From positions 372,001 to 436,000 of the forward strand of contig NZ_NIRS01000003.1 of the NCBI RefSeq assembly GCF_002934665.1: 64,000 bases of DNA, given 5' to 3'. The translations under genes and the position numbers were made by a program. The notes under the pieces are model-generated. The model did not search any database, was not told the origin of the DNA, and was given only the letters and a program-made list of their open reading frames with translations. This document shows, piece by piece, positions 8,576 through 17,709 of this stretch; position 1 is the stretch's first letter, and every line of letters starts with the position of its first letter. The DNA is from Pseudomonas laurylsulfatiphila (GTDB lineage: Bacteria > Pseudomonadota > Gammaproteobacteria > Pseudomonadales > Pseudomonadaceae).

Positions 8576-10245
8576 GCGGGATCTCCTGTGGAGTTTTTTG
8601 CAACGGCCTTAAGGGCTAGGTGAGCACCGACCCGGCGCCCGGAATACACACAGTCCGCCAAGGACAGACCGGACACATAGAGATTGGAAGCGACGCCCAC
8701 GGCGTTGCGCCCCGCGGCGTAGAGCCCGCTGATCGGCTGTTGGTCCGTGTTCAGCACCTGACCACTGCGCTCGCAGACCTTGAGGCCGCCCAGAGTGATC
8801 ATCGCGCAGGGGGACAGCTTGCTGTCCACCGACAGATCCATGGCATACCACGGCCCCTGCTCCAGGGAGGCGAGAAAGGCTGGCGACTTGCCCAACGGAT
8901 CCTTGCACTCGCCACGGGCCGCACGGTTGTATGCGGTCAGCGTTTCCTCAAGGCCCGACAGCGGCAGCCCGGTCTTGCTCGCCAACTGCGCCAGGCTTTT
9001 GCCTCGCTTGATGTTGAACAGCATATTGAGCAACGCCGGCAGGCGCTGGAACGACCAGACCTTGCCCGGCCCGATCTGCACAAAGGCCTGCTTGAGCAGG
9101 CGCCGATTGATGATCAGGAGAGCCCGACCATCCTGCTTCTCGACCATGGCATGGCCGAGCGTGGCACCATAAACCTCTTCATTGCAATAACGCTGGCCAT
9201 CGGCGTTGACGATCACACCATGGGCCCAGGCCAGCGGTGGATTGATGAAGCGCCAGGCACTGGCCCGCTCCATATGCGCCGGCTCACCACCGGCACCCAG
9301 CCCCAGGCGTATGCCGCTGCCATCGCAGCCGCTGGTACCCAAGGGCAGGCCGGGCAGGTACTTCGGTGCGTACTGGGCAATCATCCCGCGATTGAAGATA
9401 AAGCCACCGGCACTCAACAGCACGCCATGCCGGGCGCGGATCAACCGCCGCTCGGCATGGGTCAGTTCCATCTGACGCAACTTGCGGCGCAGGCGCTCGG
9501 CCAGTGACGGTGCATAGACGTGCAACTCATCGACCCAACGCGACAGGCGCGCGTGACGCTCCGCAATGCGACTGCCAAACGGCAAGCGCCAGACTTCGAC
9601 ACCGAGAACCGCGCCGGCTTCATCCTGCACCAGGCGACGTACTTCACTCTGCACCTGCAGGCGCACGCCTTGGTACAGGGCGCTGGACTTGAGTGCGGCG
9701 AACAGCGCGTGGCCGGACTGCCCGGAACTTACCGTGCGATGACCGCGCGGCGCCGGCTTGGCTTTGGCGGCATAGGTAGGTACTGCCTCGTTGCCGGAGT
9801 AGTAGAGAAAGTACTGATCACTGGGGTAGGAAGTTTTCACCGGTGGCACGCTGCCCTGAAAACTGGCGCCCTGGTGCTCCAACCAGGCTATCTGTTCGCG
9901 ACTGCGCTCACAGAAGTCACGCAGGGTCTCGTCGCTCACGGCATCGCCGGTTTCCTGGCAGAGGTAGTCGAACATCGCCTGCGGCGAATCCTCGACACCG
10001 GCCGCTTGCTGCTGCGCGGTGCCGCCCCCGGCGTAGACCACGCCACCACTGCGCGCGGAGGCACCACCGCCGGCGAAACGATCCAGCGCCAACACATCCA
10101 GCCCGCGGCTCACCGCCTCGATACTGGCGCAGGCACCGGCGGCGCCGAAACCGACCACCACCAGATCGGCTTGTTCATCCCACTGCAACCGGCCTGCATC
10201 GGCCACCTGTAGCGGCATCTGTGAATGGGTTTGCATCGCAGTCAT
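8572..10245 (-). CDS. FAD-dependent steroid dehydrogenase-like flavoprotein
   Basis: 557-residue flavoprotein of the fumarate reductase/KstD superfamily. The FAD-binding fold is at the N-terminus (DLVVVGFGAAGACASIEA), and the C-terminal FAD segment reads LYAAGRNAVGVASNLYVSG. The overall look is that of 3-oxo-5-alpha-steroid 4-dehydrogenases, which introduce a double bond in ring A. I prefer the ATG at 10245 because GAGG lies 7 nt before it; the ATG two codons upstream sits too close to that site. It follows the flavin reductase gene by 9 nt and is co-transcribed with it. A different 3-ketosteroid or enone dehydrogenase cannot be excluded. Confidence 0.78.
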   Translation of the reverse strand: MTAMQTHSQMPLQVADAGRLQWDEQADLVVVGFGAAGACASIEAVSRGLDVLALDRFAGGGASARSGGVVYAGGGTAQQQAAGVEDSPQAMFDYLCQETGDAVSDETLRDFCERSREQIAWLEHQGASFQGSVPPVKTSYPSDQYFLYYSGNEAVPTYAAKAKPAPRGHRTVSSGQSGHALFAALKSSALYQGVRLQVQSEVRRLVQDEAGAVLGVEVWRLPFGSRIAERHARLSRWVDELHVYAPSLAERLRRKLRQMELTHAERRLIRARHGVLLSAGGFIFNRGMIAQYAPKYLPGLPLGTSGCDGSGIRLGLGAGGEPAHMERASAWRFINPPLAWAHGVIVNADGQRYCNEEVYGATLGHAMVEKQDGRALLIINRRLLKQAFVQIGPGKVWSFQRLPALLNMLFNIKRGKSLAQLASKTGLPLSGLEETLTAYNRAARGECKDPLGKSPAFLASLEQGPWYAMDLSVDSKLSPCAMITLGGLKVCERSGQVLNTDQQPISGLYAAGRNAVGVASNLYVSGLSLADCVYSGRRVGAHLALKAVAKNSTGDPA

Positions 10246-10254
10246 GAGCATACC

Positions 10255-10767
10255 TCAGCAGGCCACGGCAAGGGCCGCGGCCTCGGATGTGGTGGTGTAA
10301 CGGCCGTCCAGGTAGATCAGCGGGCTGATGGCGCCGCCGTTGTGGATCTGTTGGATACGCCCGATAAAAATAGTGTGAGTGCCATAGCTGAACTTGCCGT
10401 CCTGACGGCAGAAAATCGCCGACTGCGCATCGGTCAGATAGGGAATGCCCCCCTTGCTGCTGCACCAGTTACCACGGACAAAGCGCGCCTCGCCCTTGAC
10501 CGGACCGCTGCACAACTGCGACAGCTCTTCCTGCTCCAGGCCGAGGATGTTCACGCAGAAGTCCGCGCCGTCCTCCAGTACTTCATGCAGGGAGGCAGTC
10601 TTGTTCACGCAGATCAGCAAGGACGGCGGCTCCGTGGACAACGAGTCCACCGCCGTGGCGGACATGGCGAAACGCTGCTGCCCGTCGCTGCTGGTGATAA
10701 TGGTCACGGACTTGGCCAAGCGACGCATCGCTTGCAACATTTCACTCTTCAGATCGACCTGACTCAT
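10255..10767 (-). CDS. Flavin reductase-domain protein (FMN/FAD:NAD(P)H)
   Basis: 170-residue protein of the HpaC/HsaB flavin reductase-like family. The first half holds the flavin-binding barrel (SVTIITSSDGQQRFAMSA, then SLLICVNKTAS) and the end has the usual short basic and acidic strand (LIYLDGRY). Such enzymes supply reduced flavin to a partner monooxygenase. No partner two-component monooxygenase is visible nearby, so it may serve a distant HsaA-like enzyme or the adjacent flavoprotein. The GAGGG ribosome site is good. The gene heads a two-gene unit whose promoter region has dyad B 71 bp upstream. Confidence 0.83.
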   Translation of the reverse strand: MSQVDLKSEMLQAMRRLAKSVTIITSSDGQQRFAMSATAVDSLSTEPPSLLICVNKTASLHEVLEDGADFCVNILGLEQEELSQLCSGPVKGEARFVRGNWCSSKGGIPYLTDAQSAIFCRQDGKFSYGTHTIFIGRIQQIHNGGAISPLIYLDGRYTTTSEAAALAVAC

Positions 10768-10837
10768 GATTTTGCCCTCTTGTCGTCATGACGGATGGAG
10801 ATTGAAGTCGATTCTTGCAACGCCCCCCATAGGCAAA

Positions 10838-10857
10838 CATCGTCTATGGGGACTAGC
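10838..10857 (-). promoter_or_regulatory. Putative operator dyad B (CATCGTC-N6-GACTAGC)
   Basis: Matches sites A, C and D in sequence and in the 6-bp spacer. It lies in the promoter region of the flavin reductase/flavoprotein unit, 71 bp from the start codon. Confidence 0.55.
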
Positions 10858-10911
10858 CCAAAGGGCTTGCACCAAGAGCGGGAAAAGCGCTGTGCGCCTT
10901 CCCGCGGCCCC

Positions 10912-12663
10912 TTATATTGACGACTGACAGGTAGCCGACTCGACCTCAACACCCTTGTCATTCACGGTGGCCCTTATGTGATTGGCCGCCAGGTAACCGA
11001 AGGTCATTGCAGGTCCCAAGGTGGCGCCGGCGCCCGGATAGGTGCGCCCCATCATCGAGGCAGAGTTGTTGCCGATCGCGTAGAGCCCCGGGATGGCTTG
11101 ACCGGCCTCGTCCAGCACCCGCGCCTTGACATCAGTGCGCAGGCCACCCTTGGTGCCGATGTCGCCCGCGTCGATGCGCACCGCATAGAACGGCGCCTTG
11201 CGCAGCGGCGCCAGGCAGGGATTGGGCTGCACGTTGGGGTCGCCGTAATAGCGATCGAAGAGCGACTTGCCCTTGTGGAAATCCTGGTCGTCACCGGTCT
11301 GCGCCATGGGGTTGAAGCGCTGGACGGTGCCCAGCAGGCCGGTAGCATCGACTTCAATCTTCGCTGCCAGCTCGATCAGGCTGTCGGCCTTGTGAAAGCA
11401 ACTGTACAGATTTTCGGGCAAGCGCCGGTCGGGTACGGCATAGCCCGGTGCCAGGGCCCCGCAGGGATACTTGTGACGGAAATCGGCATCGAACACCATC
11501 CAGCAAGGCACGCTGATGACTCCCTCACGCTGACGGGCGTACATGGCGTAGACGATATCGGTATAGGGGGCCGCCTCATTGACGAAGCGCTGCCCGGTGG
11601 AGTCCACCAGGATGCAACCTGGCAGCGCGCGTTCGACAAATAGCGGACGTTGCCTCACCTCGCCTTCGACGCGGGTGGTCGGTGCCCACCAACTGTGGCC
11701 CATCAGGGCAATGTCCGCACCGATGCGCTGGCCAGCGAGGATAGCGTCGCCCGTGTTGTACGGTGGCGTGGCGCTCCAGTCGACCTTGGAGGGTTGCGGC
11801 AGGTACTGCTCGCGCATCGCTTGATTGCGCTCAAAGCCGCCCGCTCCAAGGATCACCCCGTGGCGCGCCTTGATGTTGATACGGCGACCGTTGCGCATAG
11901 CCTGCACGCCGACCACCCTGCCTCCGTCAAGCACCAACTCCTGCAAGGCGCAGTTTAGCCACAGCGGCGTACCGCGATCCATCAGCGAACGACGCAATGC
12001 TCCAATCAGGGCATTACCTAGGGTCAAGTAACGGTCGCGCCGCGACAGCCGTCGGCCCTTCCAGTCGTGCCAGTAGCGCCACAGCACCTTGAGAGTCAGA
12101 CCGACCCAGCCCGGGCCACGGCACAGCAGTACACGTGCCTCCTTCATGGTCATGGCCATGCGCCCCAGCATCAAGGTGGCAGGGGACGGCTCACGCATGC
12201 GCAGAAACTCGGCGTCCAGTTTGCGCGCATCGAAGGGCAAGGGATCCATGGAGCGGTAGCCCGGTTTGCCGCCCTCCATTTCCGGGTAATAGTCGGCGTA
12301 GCTGGCCTGTGCCTCAAAGCGAACGCAGCTGTGGTCTTCCAGGTACTTGACCATGTGCCGGCCATTCTCGACATAGGCGGCAATACGTCCATCGGCATCA
12401 TCACTCTCGGTCACCGTGCAGATGTAATGGATCGCCTCCGCCGCCGAATCCTGGCCACCCAGGGCAGCAATGCGGTGATTGTTGGGAATCCAGATACCAC
12501 CACCGGAGGTCGCCGAGGTGCCGCCATACTGTTCGCTTTTCTCGATCAGCAACACCTTCAGGCCCAGATCGTGGGCACGCAGGGCGGCAGTCATAGCCCC
12601 CGCCCCGGAGCCCACTACGAGTACATCGCAGCACTCATCCCAATTGATGATGCAGTCGTTCAC
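10912..12663 (-). CDS. 3-ketosteroid delta-1-dehydrogenase-like flavoprotein (KstD family)
   Basis: 583-residue FAD enzyme that should introduce the C1-C2 double bond in ring A of a 3-ketosteroid. The N-terminal FAD motif is VLVVGSGAGAMTAALRA with GGTSATSGGG after it. Near the C-terminus the signature RTYPGAGATLGPAMTFGY holds the Tyr and Gly of the KstD active site. I choose a GTG start at 12663, preceded by GGAGG at good spacing. An in-frame ATG at 12765 exists, but it would place an unlikely leader through the dyad region. KstD with the KshA-like oxygenase is the pair that opens ring B in steroid catabolism. Specificity for another ketone is possible. Confidence 0.83.
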   Translation of the reverse strand: MNDCIINWDECCDVLVVGSGAGAMTAALRAHDLGLKVLLIEKSEQYGGTSATSGGGIWIPNNHRIAALGGQDSAAEAIHYICTVTESDDADGRIAAYVENGRHMVKYLEDHSCVRFEAQASYADYYPEMEGGKPGYRSMDPLPFDARKLDAEFLRMREPSPATLMLGRMAMTMKEARVLLCRGPGWVGLTLKVLWRYWHDWKGRRLSRRDRYLTLGNALIGALRRSLMDRGTPLWLNCALQELVLDGGRVVGVQAMRNGRRINIKARHGVILGAGGFERNQAMREQYLPQPSKVDWSATPPYNTGDAILAGQRIGADIALMGHSWWAPTTRVEGEVRQRPLFVERALPGCILVDSTGQRFVNEAAPYTDIVYAMYARQREGVISVPCWMVFDADFRHKYPCGALAPGYAVPDRRLPENLYSCFHKADSLIELAAKIEVDATGLLGTVQRFNPMAQTGDDQDFHKGKSLFDRYYGDPNVQPNPCLAPLRKAPFYAVRIDAGDIGTKGGLRTDVKARVLDEAGQAIPGLYAIGNNSASMMGRTYPGAGATLGPAMTFGYLAANHIRATVNDKGVEVESATCQSSI

Positions 12664-12762
12664 AAGCCACCTCCATGGATTCTGTAGGATCGGACAACGA
12701 CTCACCGCGCCGCGACGAATGCTGTCATTGCGATGATTGTTGGGGGACTTGACTGGGCAGGA

Positions 12763-12782
12763 CATCGTCTGACGGGACTAAC
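12763..12782 (-). promoter_or_regulatory. Putative operator dyad C (CATCGTC-N6-GACTAAC)
   Basis: Best match to the shared motif. It is 100 bp upstream of the GTG start of the KstD-like gene, in the intergenic gap before the second ene-reductase gene. Confidence 0.58.
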
Positions 12783-12926
12783 CGCTGGGGGTGACGGTAC
12801 CCCTCCCCCCAATCGATAACGAACGCTATGAAAGGAACTAGCAATAACGACAGAAAGATGTAACGCGCGAAGGCCCGGCGAGGCCTTCGCGCCGATCAGC
12901 GACGAGACTGGACGTGCGCCCAGGAG

Positions 12927-14141
12927 CTATCGAACGAACGCCCGGGGTTCATCCAACACACAACGGGTTCCGCCGGGCAGGGCCATACTGGCCACGCACT
13001 GGTTGCAATGGTTGCAGCGGCTGACCCAGGACTCGCCTTGCTCTCGCACGCGCTGCAGCAGATTCTGGTCTTGCAGCAGAGCACGTCCCATTGCGATAAA
13101 GTCGAAACCCTCTTCCATCACCCGACGCATACCGGCGGCGCTGCTCACCCCGCCCAGATAGACCAGCGGCATCTTGACCGATCGGCGCATCTGGCGCGCC
13201 AAATCGAGGAAATATAACTCCTCGTAGGGCAACTCCTGGAAGTTGGCGGCACCGAACCATTGCATCGCCTTGCGCTGTAGCGGGTTCTTCTCCAGGGGAA
13301 TCATCTGCGCCAGTGGGCTGGTGCCACGGAAAAGGTACATTGACGTACGACTGACCACCCCACCGCTCATGACAATAGCATTCAGGCCGCCCCGCTCGAG
13401 CAGTTGTGCGGCCCGGCAAGCCTCATCGATTTGCAGACCGGTGGCGAAGCCGTCGCTGAGGTTGAGCTTGGCCAATAGCGGAAAGTCCACACCCACCGCC
13501 TTTCGCACCGCCGCCAAAATTTCGAGCGGCAGGCGCATTCGGTTCTCGAGGCTGCCGCCGTACTCATCACGACGCTTGTTAAGCGCCGGCGATATGAACT
13601 GGCTGAGCAGATAGCCGTGGCCCATGTGGATCTCGATGGCATCGAAGCCCACGTCCTTGACGAAAGCCGCGGCGGCGGCGTACTCGGCGATGGTCTTGCG
13701 GATATCGGCCGCGGTCATGGCACCGCCCAAAGGTAGACCGCTGAGCAAGCCGTATTGGTTGATGCTGCGGCTGGGGCCGCGCGGTCGCGGGATATTGCGC
13801 GGTTTGTTGCGACTGAAGTTACCGCAATGGGCCAACTGCGCGGACACCGCCCCCCCCTCGGCATGTACCGCGGCAGCCAGGCGCAGCAACTGCGGGCGGA
13901 CGCCATCGTGCATCCACATCTGATCTTTGAAAGTCAGGCCGTCCGGCGACACGCCGCAGTAGGCCACGGTGGTCAGTCCGGTGCCACCGGCCGCTATCTC
14001 GGCGTGATGCCGAATTAGCCCATCGCTCGGCATGCCGTTCTGGCACATGCCCTCGAAGGTGGCGGTTTTGATCACCCGGTTGCGCAGGCCCAGGCCGGCC
14101 AGTTGTGCGGGGGCGAGTAGTTTTTCCAGGGCCAGGCTCAT
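12927..14141 (-). CDS. NADH:flavin oxidoreductase / Old Yellow Enzyme family (second copy)
   Basis: 404-residue FMN reductase, longer than the copy at 1416. It keeps the standard H-x-x-H pair in EIHMGHGYLLSQF and the barrel motif DEYGGSLENR. A C-terminal Cys cluster (C-x2-C-x2-C-x11-C in CNHCNQC and the following Cys) resembles the iron-sulfur region of the dienoyl-CoA reductase/BaiCD branch, but no second flavin domain follows. GGAGAG precedes the chosen ATG at 14141; an upstream in-frame ATG at 14189 lacks such a site. It is probably a single-gene unit under dyad D. It likely reduces a ring enone; the substrate is inferred from context. Confidence 0.83.
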   Translation of the reverse strand: MSLALEKLLAPAQLAGLGLRNRVIKTATFEGMCQNGMPSDGLIRHHAEIAAGGTGLTTVAYCGVSPDGLTFKDQMWMHDGVRPQLLRLAAAVHAEGGAVSAQLAHCGNFSRNKPRNIPRPRGPSRSINQYGLLSGLPLGGAMTAADIRKTIAEYAAAAAFVKDVGFDAIEIHMGHGYLLSQFISPALNKRRDEYGGSLENRMRLPLEILAAVRKAVGVDFPLLAKLNLSDGFATGLQIDEACRAAQLLERGGLNAIVMSGGVVSRTSMYLFRGTSPLAQMIPLEKNPLQRKAMQWFGAANFQELPYEELYFLDLARQMRRSVKMPLVYLGGVSSAAGMRRVMEEGFDFIAMGRALLQDQNLLQRVREQGESWVSRCNHCNQCVASMALPGGTRCVLDEPRAFVR

Positions 14142-14258
14142 GCTGGGCTCTCCATTGATGACGAATTGACGACGGGGTTGTGCTGGCACGGAACGAGTTC
14201 AACCGCGTTACCGCTCGGTACCGACGCTTGGCAGTAGAGCCACTGGGGTTCGGGCGGC

Positions 14259-14278
14259 CATCGTCTGATCGGACGATG
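14259..14278 (-). promoter_or_regulatory. Putative operator dyad D (CATCGTC-N6-GACGATG, perfect 7-bp inverted repeat)
   Basis: The only fully symmetrical copy of the cluster motif. It sits between the ene-reductase gene (118 bp away) and the divergent LuxR-type gene (203 bp away). It shows that the half-site is CATCGTC and that the other three copies are one strong and one weak half. Confidence 0.58.
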
Positions 14279-14480
14279 CTGTCAAACTCTGGGGCTGCAA
14301 AATCGCCATGAACTATGAACTCATCGTCCACCAGCGTCTCGTCCCGAACTTCAACGTTCACGACGTTCATCCGGAAACTGCCTGAAACAAGCACCACAGT
14401 CGAAGTGCCAGCCGTCGCTAAGACGCTTAACTTCGCGGTCATTTTCCCATAGCCTGTCGAAAGCTCTTTATAACAATAAG

Positions 14481-15629
14481 ATGGAAGATGGCCTGCATAT
14501 GCCGTACCCCCTGACACTCGACCAATTCAGCACAATGCTCGATACCCTCTATCAAGGGCCGTTGGAAAACATTCCCTGGACCTCCTTCCTCGACAAACTC
14601 AAAAATGCCTTGGCGTCCAAATACGCCACGTTCATCCTGCGCACACCCAGCCAGCAGGTGGATGGCCTGAGCATCTCTACCTCCGGCTCCTCGGAGGCAG
14701 TGACGGCAGCCTATAACCAACATTTCTATGCCCTCGATCCCTTTGTCGGTCTGCCCGAGCGTCAAGTTGTCAGCCTGATCGAATTTGTCTCGGTCCCTGA
14801 CTGGCTGAACTCGGAGTTCTACAAGAACTTCATGGAGCCGACCGACGTGTTCCACGTGCTCGGTGCCGATATCAGTACCCCGGAAGGCGCCAAGTGTCGC
14901 ATCCGCATCAGCCGTGGGCGCAGCGATCCGCCCTTTGACCAGAATGACAAGGATCTGCTGACCCTGTTTCTGCCCCATCTGGAACGCGCGGTGGTGCTGC
15001 ACTCGCACCTCAATCGCATGGAAAGCGAGCGCAACCTCTATGCCGGCGCGGTGGATCAACTAGCGGTGGGCACCATCATCCTCGATCAGGATGGCAAGGT
15101 GCTGCAGAAGAACCGCGTGGCCGAACGCCTGCTGGAGACAAAGGACGGCATTAAGCTAGTCAACGACGGCTTGCAGGTCGGCACATCCCGAGACAGCCAG
15201 CAGTTTCGCCAAATGGTCAAGCAGGCCCTGCTGTCGCAGAAGAGCAGCAACCCTTCAGTGGTCGAGGCTATGCGCGTGCAGCGCACGTCCGGGCTCGCCG
15301 ATTTGGGCATTGTGGTGCGCTCGATACCACCGAGCGAGTGGAGTGAGGGCAAGTACTGCCCAGCAGTCGCGATCTTCATCAGCGATCCCGAGCAGGAGTC
15401 CAGTGCACCGCAGGAGATCGTCCGGGCACTTTTCGACCTGACGCCAGCGGAAACCCAAATGACCCTGCTGTTGGCCAATGGCCTTACCCTCGACGAGGCT
15501 TCGGAAGAGCTCGGCATCAGCCGCAACACGGCGCGCGCGCACCTGCGCTCCACCTTCTCCAAAACTGGAGTCACCCGTCAGACTATGTTGGTGCGCCTGA
15601 TCCTGCGCAGCGTTGCTACCCTGGGCTGA
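14481..15629 (+). CDS. LuxR-type transcriptional regulator (copy 2)
   Basis: 382 residues, the same length as the copy at 6953 and alignable throughout (for example YALDPFVGLPE against YALDPFIGLPP, and FDLTPAETQ against FGLTPTEAE). The C-terminal LuxR helix-turn-helix is at about 310-365 (LTLDEASEELGISRNTARAHL). A PAS-like segment precedes it. It is divergent from the second ene-reductase gene with dyad D between, the same layout as copy 1 with dyad A. The start is less certain: the ribosome site is weak, and an alternative ATG lies a few codons inside. Confidence 0.82.
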   Translation: MEDGLHMPYPLTLDQFSTMLDTLYQGPLENIPWTSFLDKLKNALASKYATFILRTPSQQVDGLSISTSGSSEAVTAAYNQHFYALDPFVGLPERQVVSLIEFVSVPDWLNSEFYKNFMEPTDVFHVLGADISTPEGAKCRIRISRGRSDPPFDQNDKDLLTLFLPHLERAVVLHSHLNRMESERNLYAGAVDQLAVGTIILDQDGKVLQKNRVAERLLETKDGIKLVNDGLQVGTSRDSQQFRQMVKQALLSQKSSNPSVVEAMRVQRTSGLADLGIVVRSIPPSEWSEGKYCPAVAIFISDPEQESSAPQEIVRALFDLTPAETQMTLLLANGLTLDEASEELGISRNTARAHLRSTFSKTGVTRQTMLVRLILRSVATLG

Positions 15630-16234
15630 ACGATCAGCCCGTTTGACCAGAGCCGGCGCACCACTACACCAAAGGCCGGAGGCTGTCATGATCAACATGA
15701 GCCATTTCATACCGCTCAGCGCTTTGATCGGCGGACTGTTACGCCTGGTAGCGGGTGATGCCAGTTGAGGGTCAATAACGGTGAAGGTGAGAAGGACTAT
15801 CTATAATGGGTTGGTTGTTGTTCCGTCGATCCCCGCAAGCCCCGTACCCTATGGGGTTTGCGGTCCCGTGAATCACAGCGACTCAGGCCCGACATATCGA
15901 TGAGTGAATGGACTAGGCTGATGTATCGCCGATTGGCTGCCCTCGATGGCGAAAACAGCCATTAACGAGATGGCCAGACTGATCCATTACCGTTTGGGCC
16001 GTTAGATACGGCTTCAATGCGGTCACGATTCAGGTAGACGGGCGTTAGATCTGGAGATTCTGGTAATCCTCTGGAGGCCTTACGGATCAGAGCCTGCGAG
16101 GCTTTTCAGAAAACAACCATAGGTGAGGATTTAAAAGCATCAATTTCTCGCCTTTACCAAGGCCGTATACTCTGTGCCGCCGATCTTGACGGCCTTTATT
16201 CATTAGCCAACGCTGAAACTGGGATCCCATACCC
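15630..16234. other. Gap without a recognised gene; one strong hairpin
   Basis: A hairpin at 15833-15863 has an 11-bp stem (CCGCAAGCCCC paired with GGGGTTTGCGG, one G-T) and a 9-base loop. It has no T-run, so it is not a clear terminator. No open frame here resembles a known protein. The sequence looks like decayed intergenic DNA before the IS66 remnant. Confidence 0.4.
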
Positions 16235-16404
16235 AGAGGGCCGAAAAGCAGAGGGCGGCGATCATGAGCTTGATCCAGTCTGCGCGGCTGAATGGGCATA
16301 ATCCGTATGCCTATCTAAAGGATGTTCTGACGCTTCTGCCAACGCAGCGGGCGAGCGAGCGAAATCGATCAGTTGCTGCCGCAAAAATGGCAACGTGTCT
16401 AGTT
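16235..16404 (+). pseudogene. IS66 transposase (TnpC) C-terminal remnant 1
   Basis: Encodes AAIMSLIQSARLNGH and the following YAYLKDVLTLLPTQRASE, nearly identical to the end of the complete TnpC at the right edge of the window. A frameshift after RASE moves the last residues (IDQLLPQKWQRV, then stop) to another frame. Only the last 50 or so codons survive. Confidence 0.85.
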
Positions 16405-16462
16405 GAGCAAGGCGTGCTAGCAGCGCATAGCTATGAACGTGTTGTCCATAGCCATCAGCTGA

Positions 16463-16882
16463 TTAAGACGCGCGTCGACTTTCCAAAGCAGAGAAAAAGT
16501 ACATGCCGACCAGCATGGCTGAAAAGAATATGAGGACTTGCCAATGCCAGGTGAGCAAAAGAGCGACCGCTGGTCCAGGGCAGATTCCCGCAATTCCCCA
16601 CCCTATACCGAACAACAGGCTGCCACCAATCAAGCGTGCGTCCAACTCATTTTTCGCTGGTAACTGCATGCGGGCCCCAAGCAAAGATTGCCTGTTCTTA
16701 CGCGCCCAATTTAGAGGGATGATCGCTACTGAGATGGCTCCTCCCATAACCAGTGCGAGTGACGGATCCCAGGCCCCGGCCACATCAAGAAAGGCCAATA
16801 CCTTGGCTGGGTTCGCCATGCCTGCCAGTAGCAGACCTAACCCAAATATTAAGCCCGCAAAAAACGCGGCTAATTTGATCAT
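16463..16882 (-). CDS. YeeE/YedE-type membrane transporter subunit (DUF6691-like)
   Basis: 139-residue inner-membrane protein with about four hydrophobic helices. The core motif GIGWGIAGICPGPAVALL carries the conserved Cys of the YeeE/YedE thiosulfate/sulfur transport family. I take the ATG at 16882; the longer upstream frame adds a non-membrane leader. It starts 2 nt after the stop of its partner, so the two half-size proteins are made from one mRNA and probably assemble as one transporter. In other bacteria such pairs move sulfur compounds and often sit by sulfur dioxygenase or ArsR genes, none of which is here. Confidence 0.8.
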   Translation of the reverse strand: MIKLAAFFAGLIFGLGLLLAGMANPAKVLAFLDVAGAWDPSLALVMGGAISVAIIPLNWARKNRQSLLGARMQLPAKNELDARLIGGSLLFGIGWGIAGICPGPAVALLLTWHWQVLIFFSAMLVGMYFFSALESRRAS

Positions 16883-16884
16883 CT

Positions 16885-17319
16885 TTAAACCCCCAGTACA
16901 TGGCGACTGACGTACACCGTCGCAAATCCAGTAGTCATAAAGCACGCCGTTGCCACGATGGAGCGAGGAGATAGTCGGGAGACCCCACACACTCCGTGAC
17001 CGCTCGTACAGCCCGAACCGTAACGGGTTCCCACGCCAACGAGCAGACCCGCTATGATCAGGGCAGGCCACTCTGAATTAATCTCTATCTTTGGCAAGAC
17101 GGTGAACGCTCCCCACAACAATGGCGAAATCATTAAGCCAAGCAGAAACAACGCTTTCTCGCACCAGCCTTCACTACCAAATTGAATCATGCCTCCAAGC
17201 AAGCCGCTGATGCCTGCGATACGGCCATTTGCGAGAACGAACAAGCTGATGGCCAGTCCTATCAAGGCACCTCCGCACAATGAAGTCCATGGCGTGAAGT
17301 TGATCCAATCAATGCTCAT
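16885..17319 (-). CDS. YeeE/YedE-type membrane transporter subunit (partner half)
   Basis: 144-residue membrane protein with about four helices. The motif GVGTRYGSGCTSGHGVCG is the family signature with its conserved Cys residues, matching the N-terminal half of full-length YeeE. The start at 17319 (MSIDWINFTPW) is chosen because the upstream part of the frame is not membrane-like. It is the first gene of a two-gene unit. Both genes are bounded on each side by IS66 fragments pointing the same way, which suggests they were carried in by, or rearranged with, IS66 elements. Confidence 0.8.
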   Translation of the reverse strand: MSIDWINFTPWTSLCGGALIGLAISLFVLANGRIAGISGLLGGMIQFGSEGWCEKALFLLGLMISPLLWGAFTVLPKIEINSEWPALIIAGLLVGVGTRYGSGCTSGHGVCGVSRLSPRSIVATACFMTTGFATVYVSRHVLGV

Positions 17320-17439
17320 TTTGCATCTCCAGCACAAATGGGTGGTAAAGGACGCTGATAAGCGAAGCATAATAACCATTCGCACGGCTCGGGGTATTTG
17401 CGGGGCAAAATTTCCTGGTGCCATATAGAAAACGGTCAT

Positions 17440-17709
17440 TGAATAAGATGTGTTAGGCAGACGCTTACCGCTCTCTGCCTGTCACGAGCGGCTGAAACCG
17501 ACCGAGGCGGTGTAAAAACGTTTTTGAGCGCAACAGGTACTCAAAATCGAACTGGAAATCGCGTTTCTACGCGAAATCCACATCTGCTGACGTGCCGATA
17601 AATTTCAGATTTAACGTAGATGCGCGTACTTCAATTTTGGTGAAGCTTTTTCACACTCTGGACCCAAAACAGACATCATGTGTCTAGCAAATCCGGAGCA
17701 ATTCACTGA
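17440..17709. other. Gap with a candidate IS66 terminal repeat; no gene
   Basis: The string GACGCTTAC ends at 17468. It is the reverse of the GTAAGCGTC that I associate with IS66 ends. The rest (17470-17709) has no coding sequence I recognise and may be further IS debris. Confidence 0.35.

Noticed and set aside
10255..10767. KshB-type reductase partner for the Rieske oxygenase
   Set aside because: The gene here is an HpaC/HsaB-like flavin reductase without plant-type iron-sulfur or FNR domains, so it does not replace KshB.
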